Assembly: GCA_965230015.1 (NCBI GenBank)
Contig: CBDDKF010000003.1
Location: forward strand, 1 to 64,000
Length of the DNA: 64,000 nucleotides
Direction: 5' to 3'
Source of the DNA: JABSQH01 sp965230015
Lineage (GTDB): Bacteria > Actinomycetota > Acidimicrobiia > Acidimicrobiales > Ilumatobacteraceae
The position numbers and the translations under genes are program-made. Below the pieces are notes generated by a model that was given only the letters and a program-made list of their open reading frames with translations, was not told where the DNA came from and searched no databases. Shown here in pieces: positions 51,164 to 58,967 of this stretch (positions are counted from its first letter, which is position 1; each line of letters starts with the position of its first letter).

Positions 51164-51604
51164 CAAGATCGTGGCTCGGACCGAGGCATGCCCCGAAACG
51201 CCGATCGGGGACACGCATAACACTCACGTTGAGACGCCGTCGGAACGTCCTGTACCGGCATCCCTGAAGAGCTTTGGTTTGTCAACCAGGGATTTTGGGT
51301 GCTGTGAGGGGTGACGGTGGCGCGCCGATGTTGGACCCGTCCGGTGGTCGGTCGGGTCCGTCGTCTTGTTCGTCAGGTTGGTGGCGGTGGTGCGCGGTCG
51401 TCCGTCTCCATGGTGCTCGCTAGTGCGGGCGGCACGCCCTGTGGGGTGCTGAGCCATCCCTTCGCCCCGCACCCGAACGGCGGGTGGGGGCATGGAGCTG
51501 TCGGGCCAAGGCCAGTTGCTGGGCTCAATCACATAGTCGGCTGTCCCTCGGTGGGAAGCCCTGCCGATACCGAGCTCGCAGTCAGCTGACCGCGTCCGCC
51601 AGGG
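51164..51604. other. 440-bp stretch between the Ymh gene and the IS110 transposase
   Basis: No supported gene. The part nearest 51605 is probably the 3' end of the IS110-family element, whose terminus could not be fixed because this family lacks long inverted repeats. The remainder is Gly/Arg-rich composition only. Confidence 0.35.
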
Positions 51605-52624
51605 TCACGCTGCTTCTGTGGTCGGGTGCGCAATGTCGAGGCATCGAACCTCGAGATCGCGTAACCCGTAGAAGATGAGCGTGAGGAGCTTGCGGGCCGC
51701 CGCGACACGGCCCTTGTTGACTCCGCGCCGCTGACCGACACGGACATAGACGTCATTGATCGGTGGGAGCGTGTGGTTGCGTGACACCGCCTCCACGGCC
51801 GCCCACCGCACCAGGCGGGGACCCTGTTTGGTGATCGCCCCGCGATGGGTGACGGTGTCGGACTCGCGATGGCGTGGCGTCATCCCGGCCCACGAGCAGA
51901 TCTGGCGGGCGTTGTCGAAACGGGTGACGTCACCGATCTCGGAAACGAAGATCGCGGCGAACACCGGACCGACGCCGTGGATCTGTTGGATCGTCTCATA
52001 GCCCGGATGACCGTTGAACATCGCCGCGATCCGCGCGTCGAGGCGCACGATCTCCGCGTCGTACGTTTTGATCAGCCGGCGCAGCGACCGCAGTCGGTCC
52101 TCGAACGCCGCGGCCATCTGGGTGTCATCGAGCCAGTCCTTGCCGCCCGGTCCCCACAGATGCTTGACCGGCGGAATCAGGCCCTCTTTGCCGATCACCG
52201 CGTGCACCTGGGTCTTCAACCCGGCGCGCAACTGCGAGAGCTTGCGGCGATAGCGGACCAACTCTCGCTGTTCACGGATCGGTCCCGGCGCGATCCACGC
52301 CTCAGGCAGCATCCCCATCCTCAGCAGGTCCGCCAACAACCGGGCATCGATCTTGTCGTTCTTCACCCGGCGGTTCTCGAACCCCGCGATCCCCAACGGA
52401 TGCGCCAAATGCACCGTCCCGCCGGCATCGGCAATCACATCCGCGGCCCAATACCAACCCCAGGTCGCTTCGATCACCACCTCCGGATCGGGACCGGCGT
52501 CAACGATCGCCGCGGCCAGCGTTGCTGGCTCGTTGTCGATCTTGCGCGTCCACACCTCCTCACCGTCCTGATCCAAGACCACGATCACCGACCTCCGGCG
52601 GTGAAGATCGATTCCCACATAATG
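51605..52624 (-). CDS. IS110-family transposase, 5' end interrupted by ISL3
   Basis: DEDD-type recombinase. YVGIDLHRRRSVIVVLDQDG gives the first Asp, VVIEATWGWYWAADV the Glu, and KNDKIDARLLADLL the Asp pair. The C-terminal Tnp20 part includes IHGVGPVFAAIFVSEIGD and ITKQGPRLVRWAAVEAV. The native start is on the far side of ISL3: ATG 54048, after GGAGG, encodes M-G-H-Y before the insertion, so the intact protein had about 341 residues. An ISL3-derived GTG at 52675 now gives a frame with 18 replacement residues in front of the Tyr, so some product may still form. Confidence 0.85.
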   Translation of the reverse strand, partial: HYVGIDLHRRRSVIVVLDQDGEEVWTRKIDNEPATLAAAIVDAGPDPEVVIEATWGWYWAADVIADAGGTVHLAHPLGIAGFENRRVKNDKIDARLLADLLRMGMLPEAWIAPGPIREQRELVRYRRKLSQLRAGLKTQVHAVIGKEGLIPPVKHLWGPGGKDWLDDTQMAAAFEDRLRSLRRLIKTYDAEIVRLDARIAAMFNGHPGYETIQQIHGVGPVFAAIFVSEIGDVTRFDNARQICSWAGMTPRHRESDTVTHRGAITKQGPRLVRWAAVEAVSRNHTLPPINDVYVRVGQRRGVNKGRVAAARKLLTLIFYGLRDLEVRCLDIAHPTTEAA

Positions 52625-54034
52625 CGCTCTTCTGTCGTGTCCGTGGGTGAGTTGAGGGCCTATCCGCGGGTGCACCCCGCCTGATTCCTAGGTTTCGCGC
52701 TGTCGAAGGCTCGAAACGAACAGGAAGGCAGACGGGGTGCTGAACACCAAGGTATGGGAGCGGGCGTGCGGGTTGGCGCGCACGGTCGTGGAGGGGGTCC
52801 GCGTCGATGACACCGACGGCTCGATCGTGGTGTCGGTGCGCCCCAACGCCAAGGCTCGAAGCCGCTGTGGCCGCTGTCATCGTCGAGCGCCTCGATACGA
52901 CCACGGCGACGGTCGCCGCCGGTGGCGGGCATTGGATGCGGGCACGACGAAGGTGTTCATCGAGGCCGACGCGCCACGGGTTCGCTGTCGCACGCACGGT
53001 CCGACGGTGGTGGCGGTGCCGTGGGCTCGTCATGGTGTCGGCCACACCCGCGACTTCGACGACCTGGCGGCGTGGCTGGCGGTGCGCACCTCGAAGTCTG
53101 CGACGTGTGAGTTGTTGCGGGTGGCGTGGCGCACCGTTGGTGCGATCGTCACCCGAGTCAACAATGACGTCGAGCAACGTGTCGATCGGCTCGCAGGGTT
53201 GTGCCGGATCGGGATCGATGAGATCTCATACAAACGCGGGCACCGCTACCTGATCGTCGTGGTCGATCACGACACCGGGCATCTGGTGTGGGCCGGCCCG
53301 GGTCGCACCGACGCCGACTTGGAGGTGTTCTTCGATGAGCTCGGCGACGAACGCGCCGCCGAGTTGACCCACGTATCGGCTGATATGGCGGGCTGGATCG
53401 CCCGGGTCGTCGCGAAACGCGCCCCGAATGCGCAGCGGTGTGCGGATCCGTTCCATGTCGTCGCGTGGGCGATCGAAGCGCTCGATGTCGAACGCCGCCG
53501 AGCCTGGAACCAGGCATCCGGGCGCAGCAAGATCCCCAACACCACCTCCCAGCGGGGACGAGCGACAGGCACGTCGCTCGGCATCGCACGAGCGCGCTAC
53601 GCGCTCTGGAAGAACCCCGGTGATCTCACCGAGAACCAGCGCGCCCAGCTCGACTGGATCGCCAAGATCGACCCCCGACTCCACCGCGCCTACCTGCTCA
53701 AAGAAGGACTGCGCTTCGTTTTCGCCGCCAAGGGCGACGCCGGCAAACACGCCCTCGACCGGTGGCTGTCATGGGCCCGGCGGTCGCGCATGCCGGCCTT
53801 CGTCGACCTCGCTCGCAAGATCGTGAAACACCGCGAGGCGATCGATCACGCCCTCGACTCGCGGCTGTCCAATGCACTGATCGAGTCCACCAACACCAAG
53901 ATCCGACTCCTCACCCGGATCGCGTTCGGCTTCCACGGACCCGAACCCCTCATCGCCCTCGCACTGCTCGCGCTCGGCAGCCACCCGCCTGCCCTACCAG
54001 GCCGAACCTGACCCACAGATCCAGCAGAAGAGCG
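52625..54034 (+). mobile_element. ISL3-family insertion sequence, copy 3 (1410 bp), inside the IS110 transposase
   Basis: Ends CGCTCTTCTG; target ACATAATG at 52617-52624 and 54035-54042. It sits in the fifth codon of the IS110 transposase. The sequence appears identical to copies 1 and 2. Confidence 0.95.
52737..54011 (+). CDS. ISL3-family transposase (copy 3)
   Basis: 424 residues from GTG 52737, identical to the proteins at 10086 and 45070, including the zinc-binding N-terminus and DDE residues. Probably active. Confidence 0.95.
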   Translation: MLNTKVWERACGLARTVVEGVRVDDTDGSIVVSVRPNAKARSRCGRCHRRAPRYDHGDGRRRWRALDAGTTKVFIEADAPRVRCRTHGPTVVAVPWARHGVGHTRDFDDLAAWLAVRTSKSATCELLRVAWRTVGAIVTRVNNDVEQRVDRLAGLCRIGIDEISYKRGHRYLIVVVDHDTGHLVWAGPGRTDADLEVFFDELGDERAAELTHVSADMAGWIARVVAKRAPNAQRCADPFHVVAWAIEALDVERRRAWNQASGRSKIPNTTSQRGRATGTSLGIARARYALWKNPGDLTENQRAQLDWIAKIDPRLHRAYLLKEGLRFVFAAKGDAGKHALDRWLSWARRSRMPAFVDLARKIVKHREAIDHALDSRLSNALIESTNTKIRLLTRIAFGFHGPEPLIALALLALGSHPPALPGRT

Positions 54035-54042
54035 ACATAATG

Positions 54043-54255
54043 TCCCATCAGAGGGCCTCCTCGCATCGTGTTGTTCAGCAAGCCCGAGTGTTACTCGGGC
54101 CCACGAAGCGAGGCGGCCCCGCTCTTCATGGCATCACGTACGGCTCGGCTTCGGGCGCGCCGAAGCGCCGGCTCTGTAGGGTCGTTGCTGTTCACCGGTG
54201 GGGTTTCCGGTCGGGTCGTGTGAACTCGGTGGTGGGTGCGGGAAACAATGAGTTG
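54043..54255 (-). other. structured IS110 leader, candidate bridge-RNA region
   Basis: On the transposase strand this is the leader of the interrupted IS110 gene, with GGAGG before ATG 54048. It contains a perfect 8-bp hairpin (GCCCGAGT at 54082-54089 with ACTCGGGC at 54093-54100) and a perfect 7-bp hairpin (GCTTCGG at 54148-54154 with CCGAAGC at 54160-54166). IS110-group elements encode their bridge RNA in this position. The sigma-factor gene begins at 54256 on the other strand, so part of the region may instead be its promoter. Confidence 0.4.
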
Positions 54256-54822
54256 ATGGGTTCTCGTTCCGATGCTGCTGTGATCGCTGCATCGATCGAC
54301 GATCCGGCCGAGTTCGGTCGCATCTTCGACAGGTACGCGACGGTCATGTACCGGTACTTCGTTCGTCGCGTTGACCCGGACAAGGCCCAGGAGTTACTCG
54401 GTGAGCTGTTCCGGATCGCGTTTGAGCGTCGCTGCTCGTTCGACCAAACCCGCACAGAGGCTCGACCGTGGCTCTACGGGATTGCGTCTCGGCTGATCTC
54501 TAAGCACTGGCGGAGCGAGTACCGCCGGTTGGACGCGGTAGCACGGCTCGCAGCTAGAGGGATCGGTGGACCCGACGCTACGGAGCGGGTTAACGCTCGC
54601 CTCGATGTCGATGCGGTATGGCCACAGTTTGCCCAGGCTGTTGTCGACCTTCCTTCAGGGGAGCGCGATGTGCTCGTGCTGCGAGCATGGGAAGACCTCG
54701 GCTACGACGAGATCGCCGAGTCGTTGGGTATTCCTGTGGGGACTGTTCGATCGCGACTCAACCGGGTACGGCGACGTCTACGCGAACTCGATACGACCAC
54801 CGGGAGACAACACCATGACTGA
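54256..54822 (+). CDS. ECF-type RNA polymerase sigma factor
   Basis: 188 residues from ATG 54256; the frame is open upstream into IS110 remnants. Region 2: FGRIFDRYATVMYRYFVRRV, LLGELFRIAFERRCSFDQT and ARPWLYGIASRLISKHWR. Region 4: LPSGERDVLVLRAWEDLGYD and EIAESLGIPVGTVRSRLNRVR with a clear HTH. It directs transcription of a small regulon under control of a partner. Its stop overlaps the next gene by 8 nt, where an anti-sigma factor would be expected. Confidence 0.88.
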   Translation: MGSRSDAAVIAASIDDPAEFGRIFDRYATVMYRYFVRRVDPDKAQELLGELFRIAFERRCSFDQTRTEARPWLYGIASRLISKHWRSEYRRLDAVARLAARGIGGPDATERVNARLDVDAVWPQFAQAVVDLPSGERDVLVLRAWEDLGYDEIAESLGIPVGTVRSRLNRVRRRLRELDTTTGRQHHD

Positions 54823-55402
54823 CGACTTCGAACCCGTTCGTCGGCTGCGACCAGACGACGTGCTGTCGGAGGATCAAGCTGACCCGTCGGTCTTCACCCG
54901 AGCGAAGGATGAGCTGATGTCAACAATCTCCCCGGACAACACAGCAGCAAACAATCCGCTGACGATGCCCGATGTGTATCCCCGCCTGGCATACAACGAC
55001 GAGCGGGCAGCGGTGAAGTATCTCGCCGACGTGTTTCAGCTTGAAGAGATCCGCGAAGCCCGATTTGAGCACGGCGACGTGATGCTTGCCTGGCTACGCG
55101 TCGGAACCGGCGTGGTCATGGTCGGTCACGCAAGCGAGGACGTGCATCAGATCAGTAGCCCAGCCGAAGTTGGCAGGACCACCGTGCAGATGATGGTGCG
55201 GGTCCAGAACGTGGATGCCCACTACGAGCATGCTGTGGCCCGGGGCGCCGACATCACCATGCCGATCGAGAACGCGTTCTACGGCGAGCGGCGCTACGAG
55301 GCGACCGACCTCGAGGGCCACCGGTGGCACTTCGGCGAACCGCTCCGAGACGTCGAGGCTCGAAGCCGCGTCGTCTCGGCAAGCAAGGCGGAGACCTCGT
55401 GA
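54815..55402 (+). CDS. VOC/glyoxalase-like protein with an anti-sigma-like N-terminus
   Basis: 195 residues from ATG 54815. Residues 1-45 (MTDDFEPVRRLRPDDVLSE, DPSVFTRAKDELMSTI) look like the cytosolic start of anti-sigma proteins that normally follow ECF sigma genes in actinobacteria. From residue 50 it is a single VOC domain: VYPRLAYNDERAAVKYLAD, DVMLAWLRVGTGVVMVGHA, VQNVDAHYEHAVARGADI and YEATDLEGHRWHFGEP. There is no TM segment. This looks like a gene fusion in which the sensor part was replaced. The stop overlaps the next VOC gene (GTGA). Confidence 0.78.
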   Translation: MTDDFEPVRRLRPDDVLSEDQADPSVFTRAKDELMSTISPDNTAANNPLTMPDVYPRLAYNDERAAVKYLADVFQLEEIREARFEHGDVMLAWLRVGTGVVMVGHASEDVHQISSPAEVGRTTVQMMVRVQNVDAHYEHAVARGADITMPIENAFYGERRYEATDLEGHRWHFGEPLRDVEARSRVVSASKAETS

Positions 55403-55821
55403 GATTCGATCAAATCAATCTCGTCGTCGCCGACATGTACGCAACCGTCGCCTTCTACAGACTTCTTGGGCTCGAGATCCCCGACACGATCCCTGCGTTC
55501 CAAAGCCATCATCGGTCCGCCGAGGTCGGTGATGGACTTGACCTTGACTTCGACAGCGTTCAGTTCGCTCGATTGTGGAATGAGGGCAGCGCGCCCGCAC
55601 GCGGTGGTGGCGTTGTCATCGGGTTTCGAGTGACCACCAGAGAAGAAGTCGACCAAGCCCACAGACGGATCGTCGATCGTGGCCACCACAGCTTGCAACA
55701 GCCGTACGACGCGTTCTGGGGTGCGCGCTACGCAGTAGTACAGGACCCCGACGGCAACGCAGTCGGCATCATGAGCGACCGTGACGAGGCGCGTCGCACT
55801 ACACCGCCAACACCGCGCTGA
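55399..55821 (+). CDS. VOC-superfamily (glyoxalase/bleomycin-resistance-like) protein
   Basis: 140 residues from GTG 55399, overlapping the previous stop by 4 nt. One VOC domain: FDQINLVVADMYATVAFYRLL, GLDLDFDSVQFARLWNEG and DPDGNAVGIMSDRDE with the metal-site acidic strand. Members bind or modify small molecules such as antibiotics or glyoxals; the substrate is unknown. The sigma factor, fusion protein and this enzyme form one operon. Confidence 0.82.
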   Translation: MRFDQINLVVADMYATVAFYRLLGLEIPDTIPAFQSHHRSAEVGDGLDLDFDSVQFARLWNEGSAPARGGGVVIGFRVTTREEVDQAHRRIVDRGHHSLQQPYDAFWGARYAVVQDPDGNAVGIMSDRDEARRTTPPTPR

Positions 55822-56104
55822 GGTCCGACGAAGGCTTCTGCCACACACGACTTGAACCAACCGGCATCGCCCCACGCATATCTCCGCCGCACCTTGCCCA
55901 CGAAGACCGCTCTGTAGCGGCACGAGTGCGCTCGCCGATGTGCGCGGAAAAACTCAGAGACGGAACTGGCGTCGATCCCGCTCGGCAAGGGCTGATCGGC
56001 CCCTGCCGGTTCTGCGTGGCCTTGTGCGGGAGACAGATCCGCGATTACGGAGCGGTCTCGTTCAGCGACTGGCGCCCCATGTGTGTCGCGTAGTGCGTCG
56101 CGAA

Positions 56105-58072
56105 CTAGGACGTGAGGGGCTCGATTCCGGCTTCCCTGAGGATGCTGCGGGCAGTGTCGAGCGATGCTTTGCGTTCGGCTTGGATTGCGAAGATCTGGGA
56201 GTCGTGGGTGTTGTCGAAGTCGTCGAGCACTGGCGCAAGGGCTGCGAGATAGTTCGTTGGCAGGTCGGTTGAGACGCGACAGTCTGCGTCCGCGTTGACG
56301 GCGTCTCGCTCCTCATCGGTGTAGATCGGGTTGTGGAAGAGGTCGGTGAAAGGGTTGTTCGGGCCGACCGCATCGTGGTTGTCGTATCCGGCGGCTTCCA
56401 TGCACTCGTCGTAGGCTTGGTAGCCGTCAGCGAATTGGGGTAGGTCTGCGGGACCCAAGGAGTACCAGCGGGTATCGGAGTTCTCGAACGTCGACGTCCT
56501 CAGCGCGTCCTCGCTTGGTCGTTCTCGGACCGCGTTGTCTGCCGATCCGCAGCCGTCGAGCATTAGCTGTTCTTCAGTGGAGCCTTCTTCGATCGTGAGG
56601 TGGAGCGGAGTGTCCCCGTTGGGGTCGAAGGGCTCCGCCTGGCGGAGGAACCCGTTGTGACGGCGGTACTCCAGACCGGCGCTGGTGAATCCATTGGTGC
56701 GGAGGGTGTAGCCGTCCGTCAGGTTGTCACGGAACGCGCGATGCTCGTCGGCAGTGACTGCAGGGGGTGAGGCGCCGCCGGTGCGAAGGCACTCGCGTAC
56801 GAGGATCTCGCCCGCCGCCTCGAGGTCTGCCTGTTCGTCGGGGTTCGGTCCGATTCGAGCGTCGAGGAACAACGCGGCCGCAGCGTCGTAGGGGTCGACG
56901 CCATCGAGCGGGAACGAGCCACCGAGGTCGGGGCTTGCGGTCTGTGCGTCGGGCACGGAATCCGCGGTCGGGAGCGGCTCAGAACTGGAGGGGTCGTTGT
57001 GTGGGTAGCGCGGCGCGGGCGGAAAGCTTGGCTCGGTGACGCCGTAGGTTGCTCGCCACGATTCTTCGTCGACGAAGCGGAGGTCGCGAGCGATCCTGAG
57101 CGCGTCTTCGGTGTTGTCGACGCCGCCGACGGTGACCCATGTGGTGGGGCCGATCTGCCATGTCACGGCGTGGCCAGCGCTCTGGCTTGCCCATCCTTGG
57201 ATGCCGTTGATGTCGACGGGGTGCAGCGGTGCGACGACGGCCAGGTGTCCGGTTTCCGGTCGGACGGCGACGGTGATGAGGGCACCGTCTTCGGCGTCGG
57301 CGGCAGGGATGTGCAGGGTGGCTTCGCGAGCCCCGCGAGGCAGCGGTGTTTGTTGCTCGATCGTCTCGTATCCGTCTGGAACCGTGTGCACCGTGACGAC
57401 CACCTGTCCGCTGCCGGCGCTGGTCCCGATCTTGGCGTCGAAGGACTCGGCGCCCACGTCTTTGACGAAGCTGACGGGGTCCAGGCCCGACACCAAGATC
57501 GGCAGTGCGCCGGGAATGGCGATCGTCGTGATGGCGGGTGTACCCGGTTCGGTGTAGGTGTCGTAGTCGATGCCGTCGATGGTGATAGGTGTCGGTGTGG
57601 TCCCGCTGAGCAGGTCGCTCGGCCACTCGGCGTAGCCGGTCACGGTGATCCCATCAACGAGGCGGTCACCGGCGCGTCGTGCAAGACCGACCGTGGTCTG
57701 CGGAGGATTGTTCGGGTCGAGTTGTGAGTAGCTGCCCGTGGCTCCTTCGTTGCGTGGATCTCCTTGGGCGAACACTGGGAACAGTTCGGGTGCGTTCGGA
57801 AGCGGACCCAGCTCGTCGACGACGAGCGGCGCTGTCGTCGTTTGCACGTTCGGTTGGTCAGCGGATCGGTCCTCACCAGAGCGGTCGCCCAACGCCACCA
57901 ATCCCACAGTTCCGGCAACGACGACAACCGCCGCTGCGAAGGCCAGCACCCGGGTTCGGTGCGGTCCAGCGCCTCTGTGAGGTCGTTCCACGGGCTCGTG
58001 CGGCGTCGACGGCGCGAGGTCAAGAATGCTGCCGACCGCATTGCGGACGGCGTCGTCCATATCGGGGGTCAT
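56105..58072 (-). CDS. membrane-anchored anti-sigma-like protein with large extracellular region
   Basis: 655 residues from ATG 58072; the start overlaps the upstream sigma-factor stop (ATGA). A short cytosolic N-terminus (DMDDAVRNAVGSILDLAPS) and one TM segment (VLAFAAAVVVVAGTVGLVAL, about residues 42-61) are followed by about 590 external residues, Pro/Asp-rich, with beta-rich blocks (ITVTGYAEWPSDLLSG, ATLHIPAADAEDGALITVAV). The C-terminal third contains Cys residues spaced as in small secreted folds (ILVRECLRTGG, LMLDGCGSADN, DECMEAAGYDNH). Layout and coupling mark it as the sensor that holds the sigma factor. Confidence 0.72.
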   Translation of the reverse strand: MTPDMDDAVRNAVGSILDLAPSTPHEPVERPHRGAGPHRTRVLAFAAAVVVVAGTVGLVALGDRSGEDRSADQPNVQTTTAPLVVDELGPLPNAPELFPVFAQGDPRNEGATGSYSQLDPNNPPQTTVGLARRAGDRLVDGITVTGYAEWPSDLLSGTTPTPITIDGIDYDTYTEPGTPAITTIAIPGALPILVSGLDPVSFVKDVGAESFDAKIGTSAGSGQVVVTVHTVPDGYETIEQQTPLPRGAREATLHIPAADAEDGALITVAVRPETGHLAVVAPLHPVDINGIQGWASQSAGHAVTWQIGPTTWVTVGGVDNTEDALRIARDLRFVDEESWRATYGVTEPSFPPAPRYPHNDPSSSEPLPTADSVPDAQTASPDLGGSFPLDGVDPYDAAAALFLDARIGPNPDEQADLEAAGEILVRECLRTGGASPPAVTADEHRAFRDNLTDGYTLRTNGFTSAGLEYRRHNGFLRQAEPFDPNGDTPLHLTIEEGSTEEQLMLDGCGSADNAVRERPSEDALRTSTFENSDTRWYSLGPADLPQFADGYQAYDECMEAAGYDNHDAVGPNNPFTDLFHNPIYTDEERDAVNADADCRVSTDLPTNYLAALAPVLDDFDNTHDSQIFAIQAERKASLDTARSILREAGIEPLTS

Positions 58073-58542
58073 GTCAGTGCTCTCCGAAGGTGTGCTCGGG
58101 CGCGGGCCAGGTGGCGGCGCACTGTCGCAGGCGCAATGCCGAGTAACTCGCCGATCTGGTCGGACGGCAGATCCTGCCAATACGTGAAGTACACGACGGC
58201 ACGCTGTTGAACGCTGAGCGACGCGACGGCTCGCCGCACGTCAGGATCACTACCATCGTCGAGGCTGACCTCTGGCAATACCGCCAGCAGGTCACGCTTC
58301 TGGCGGCGCTGCATCGTGCGCGCCTGATCGATAGCCGTCCTCGACACCGCACGAAACAGGTATGCGCGTACGTTGCTCACTCCGACCAACTTGTCTGCCG
58401 CATTCAAGAACGCGATCGATACGACATCGCCAGCAGCGGACGGGCCCACGAGCAGCGTCGCATACCGCACCAGCTCATCGGCGTGCGCCCGCCAAGCGTC
58501 TTGCAACCCAGCCGCTCCACGGCTGTCCGCTGTCACCTCCAC
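58069..58542 (-). CDS. ECF-type sigma factor (SigE/Sig14-like)
   Basis: 157 residues. Region 2: LQDAWRAHADELVRYATLLVG, DVVSIAFLNAADKL and VRAYLFRAVSRTAIDQAR. Region 4: LSVQQRAVVYFTYWQDLPSDQIGELLG and APATVRRHLARARAHLRR. It is coupled to the membrane protein at 56105-58072 by a 4-nt overlap, a standard sigma/anti-sigma layout. It probably autoregulates; no -35/-10 pair for it was identified. Confidence 0.88.
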   Translation of the reverse strand: MEVTADSRGAAGLQDAWRAHADELVRYATLLVGPSAAGDVVSIAFLNAADKLVGVSNVRAYLFRAVSRTAIDQARTMQRRQKRDLLAVLPEVSLDDGSDPDVRRAVASLSVQQRAVVYFTYWQDLPSDQIGELLGIAPATVRRHLARARAHLRRALT

Positions 58543-58967
58543 ATGTCTATGACGTCACCGCAACCCCGCGCCGTGCACACTGCTGGCCTCACCTGCCGGA
58601 ACGGTACGGACAGGCCGACGCACGCGAGCACGCGCGCTCGAGCGGGATTCATCCTGCCCAGATCGACTGGGCAGTTCCGGCCCGAACGGTGTCGAACAGT
58701 CTGGGGCGCCCGATCAGGCTCACCGAAGGCCGGGCCTACCGACAGTCGATCGATGAATCGACGCCAGATCGACAACCAAACACAATCGATGCGCCGAGCG
58801 AGACGACCCCTCGGCCGACCGCCCGATAGTGGCAGGCCGCCAACATCTGAGCACCCATCCGTGCCCGTCGAGGCCGACGTGAGCGCTCCGGACTGGTCAC
58901 GGGTGAGGTCTTGCCGATTGGGACGAACTCGGTCGCCGGCTGCTGGGTTGTGTCTGCGAGGCGTCAG
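58543..58967. other. 425-bp stretch without a supported gene
   Basis: It separates two minus-strand sigma/anti-sigma units. Plus-strand frames are Arg/Pro-rich composition artefacts. It should contain the promoter of the 58069-58542 sigma gene, near 58543-58620. Confidence 0.4.

Larger units (their letters stand above)
51605..54240 (-). mobile_element. IS110-family element split by ISL3 copy 3 (ends approximate)
   Basis: Collapsing ISL3 (52625-54034) and one ACATAATG restores a continuous IS110 transposase with ribosome-binding site and leader at 54035 to about 54240. The outer ends are not determined; IS110 elements have no long terminal repeats. The leader contains strong hairpins and could hold the bridge RNA known from this family. 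Confidence 0.6.

Noticed and set aside
45039..54042. 45-54 kb as a composite transposon bounded by ISL3 copies
   Set aside because: Each copy has its own matching 8-bp target duplication on both sides, and the IS110 gene is continuous across copy 3. Two independent insertions explain the data.
54040..54255. longer sigma-factor start at ATG 54040
   Set aside because: This ATG lies in the ISL3 target duplication and the following codons are IS110 leader. Sigma-like sequence begins after ATG 54256.
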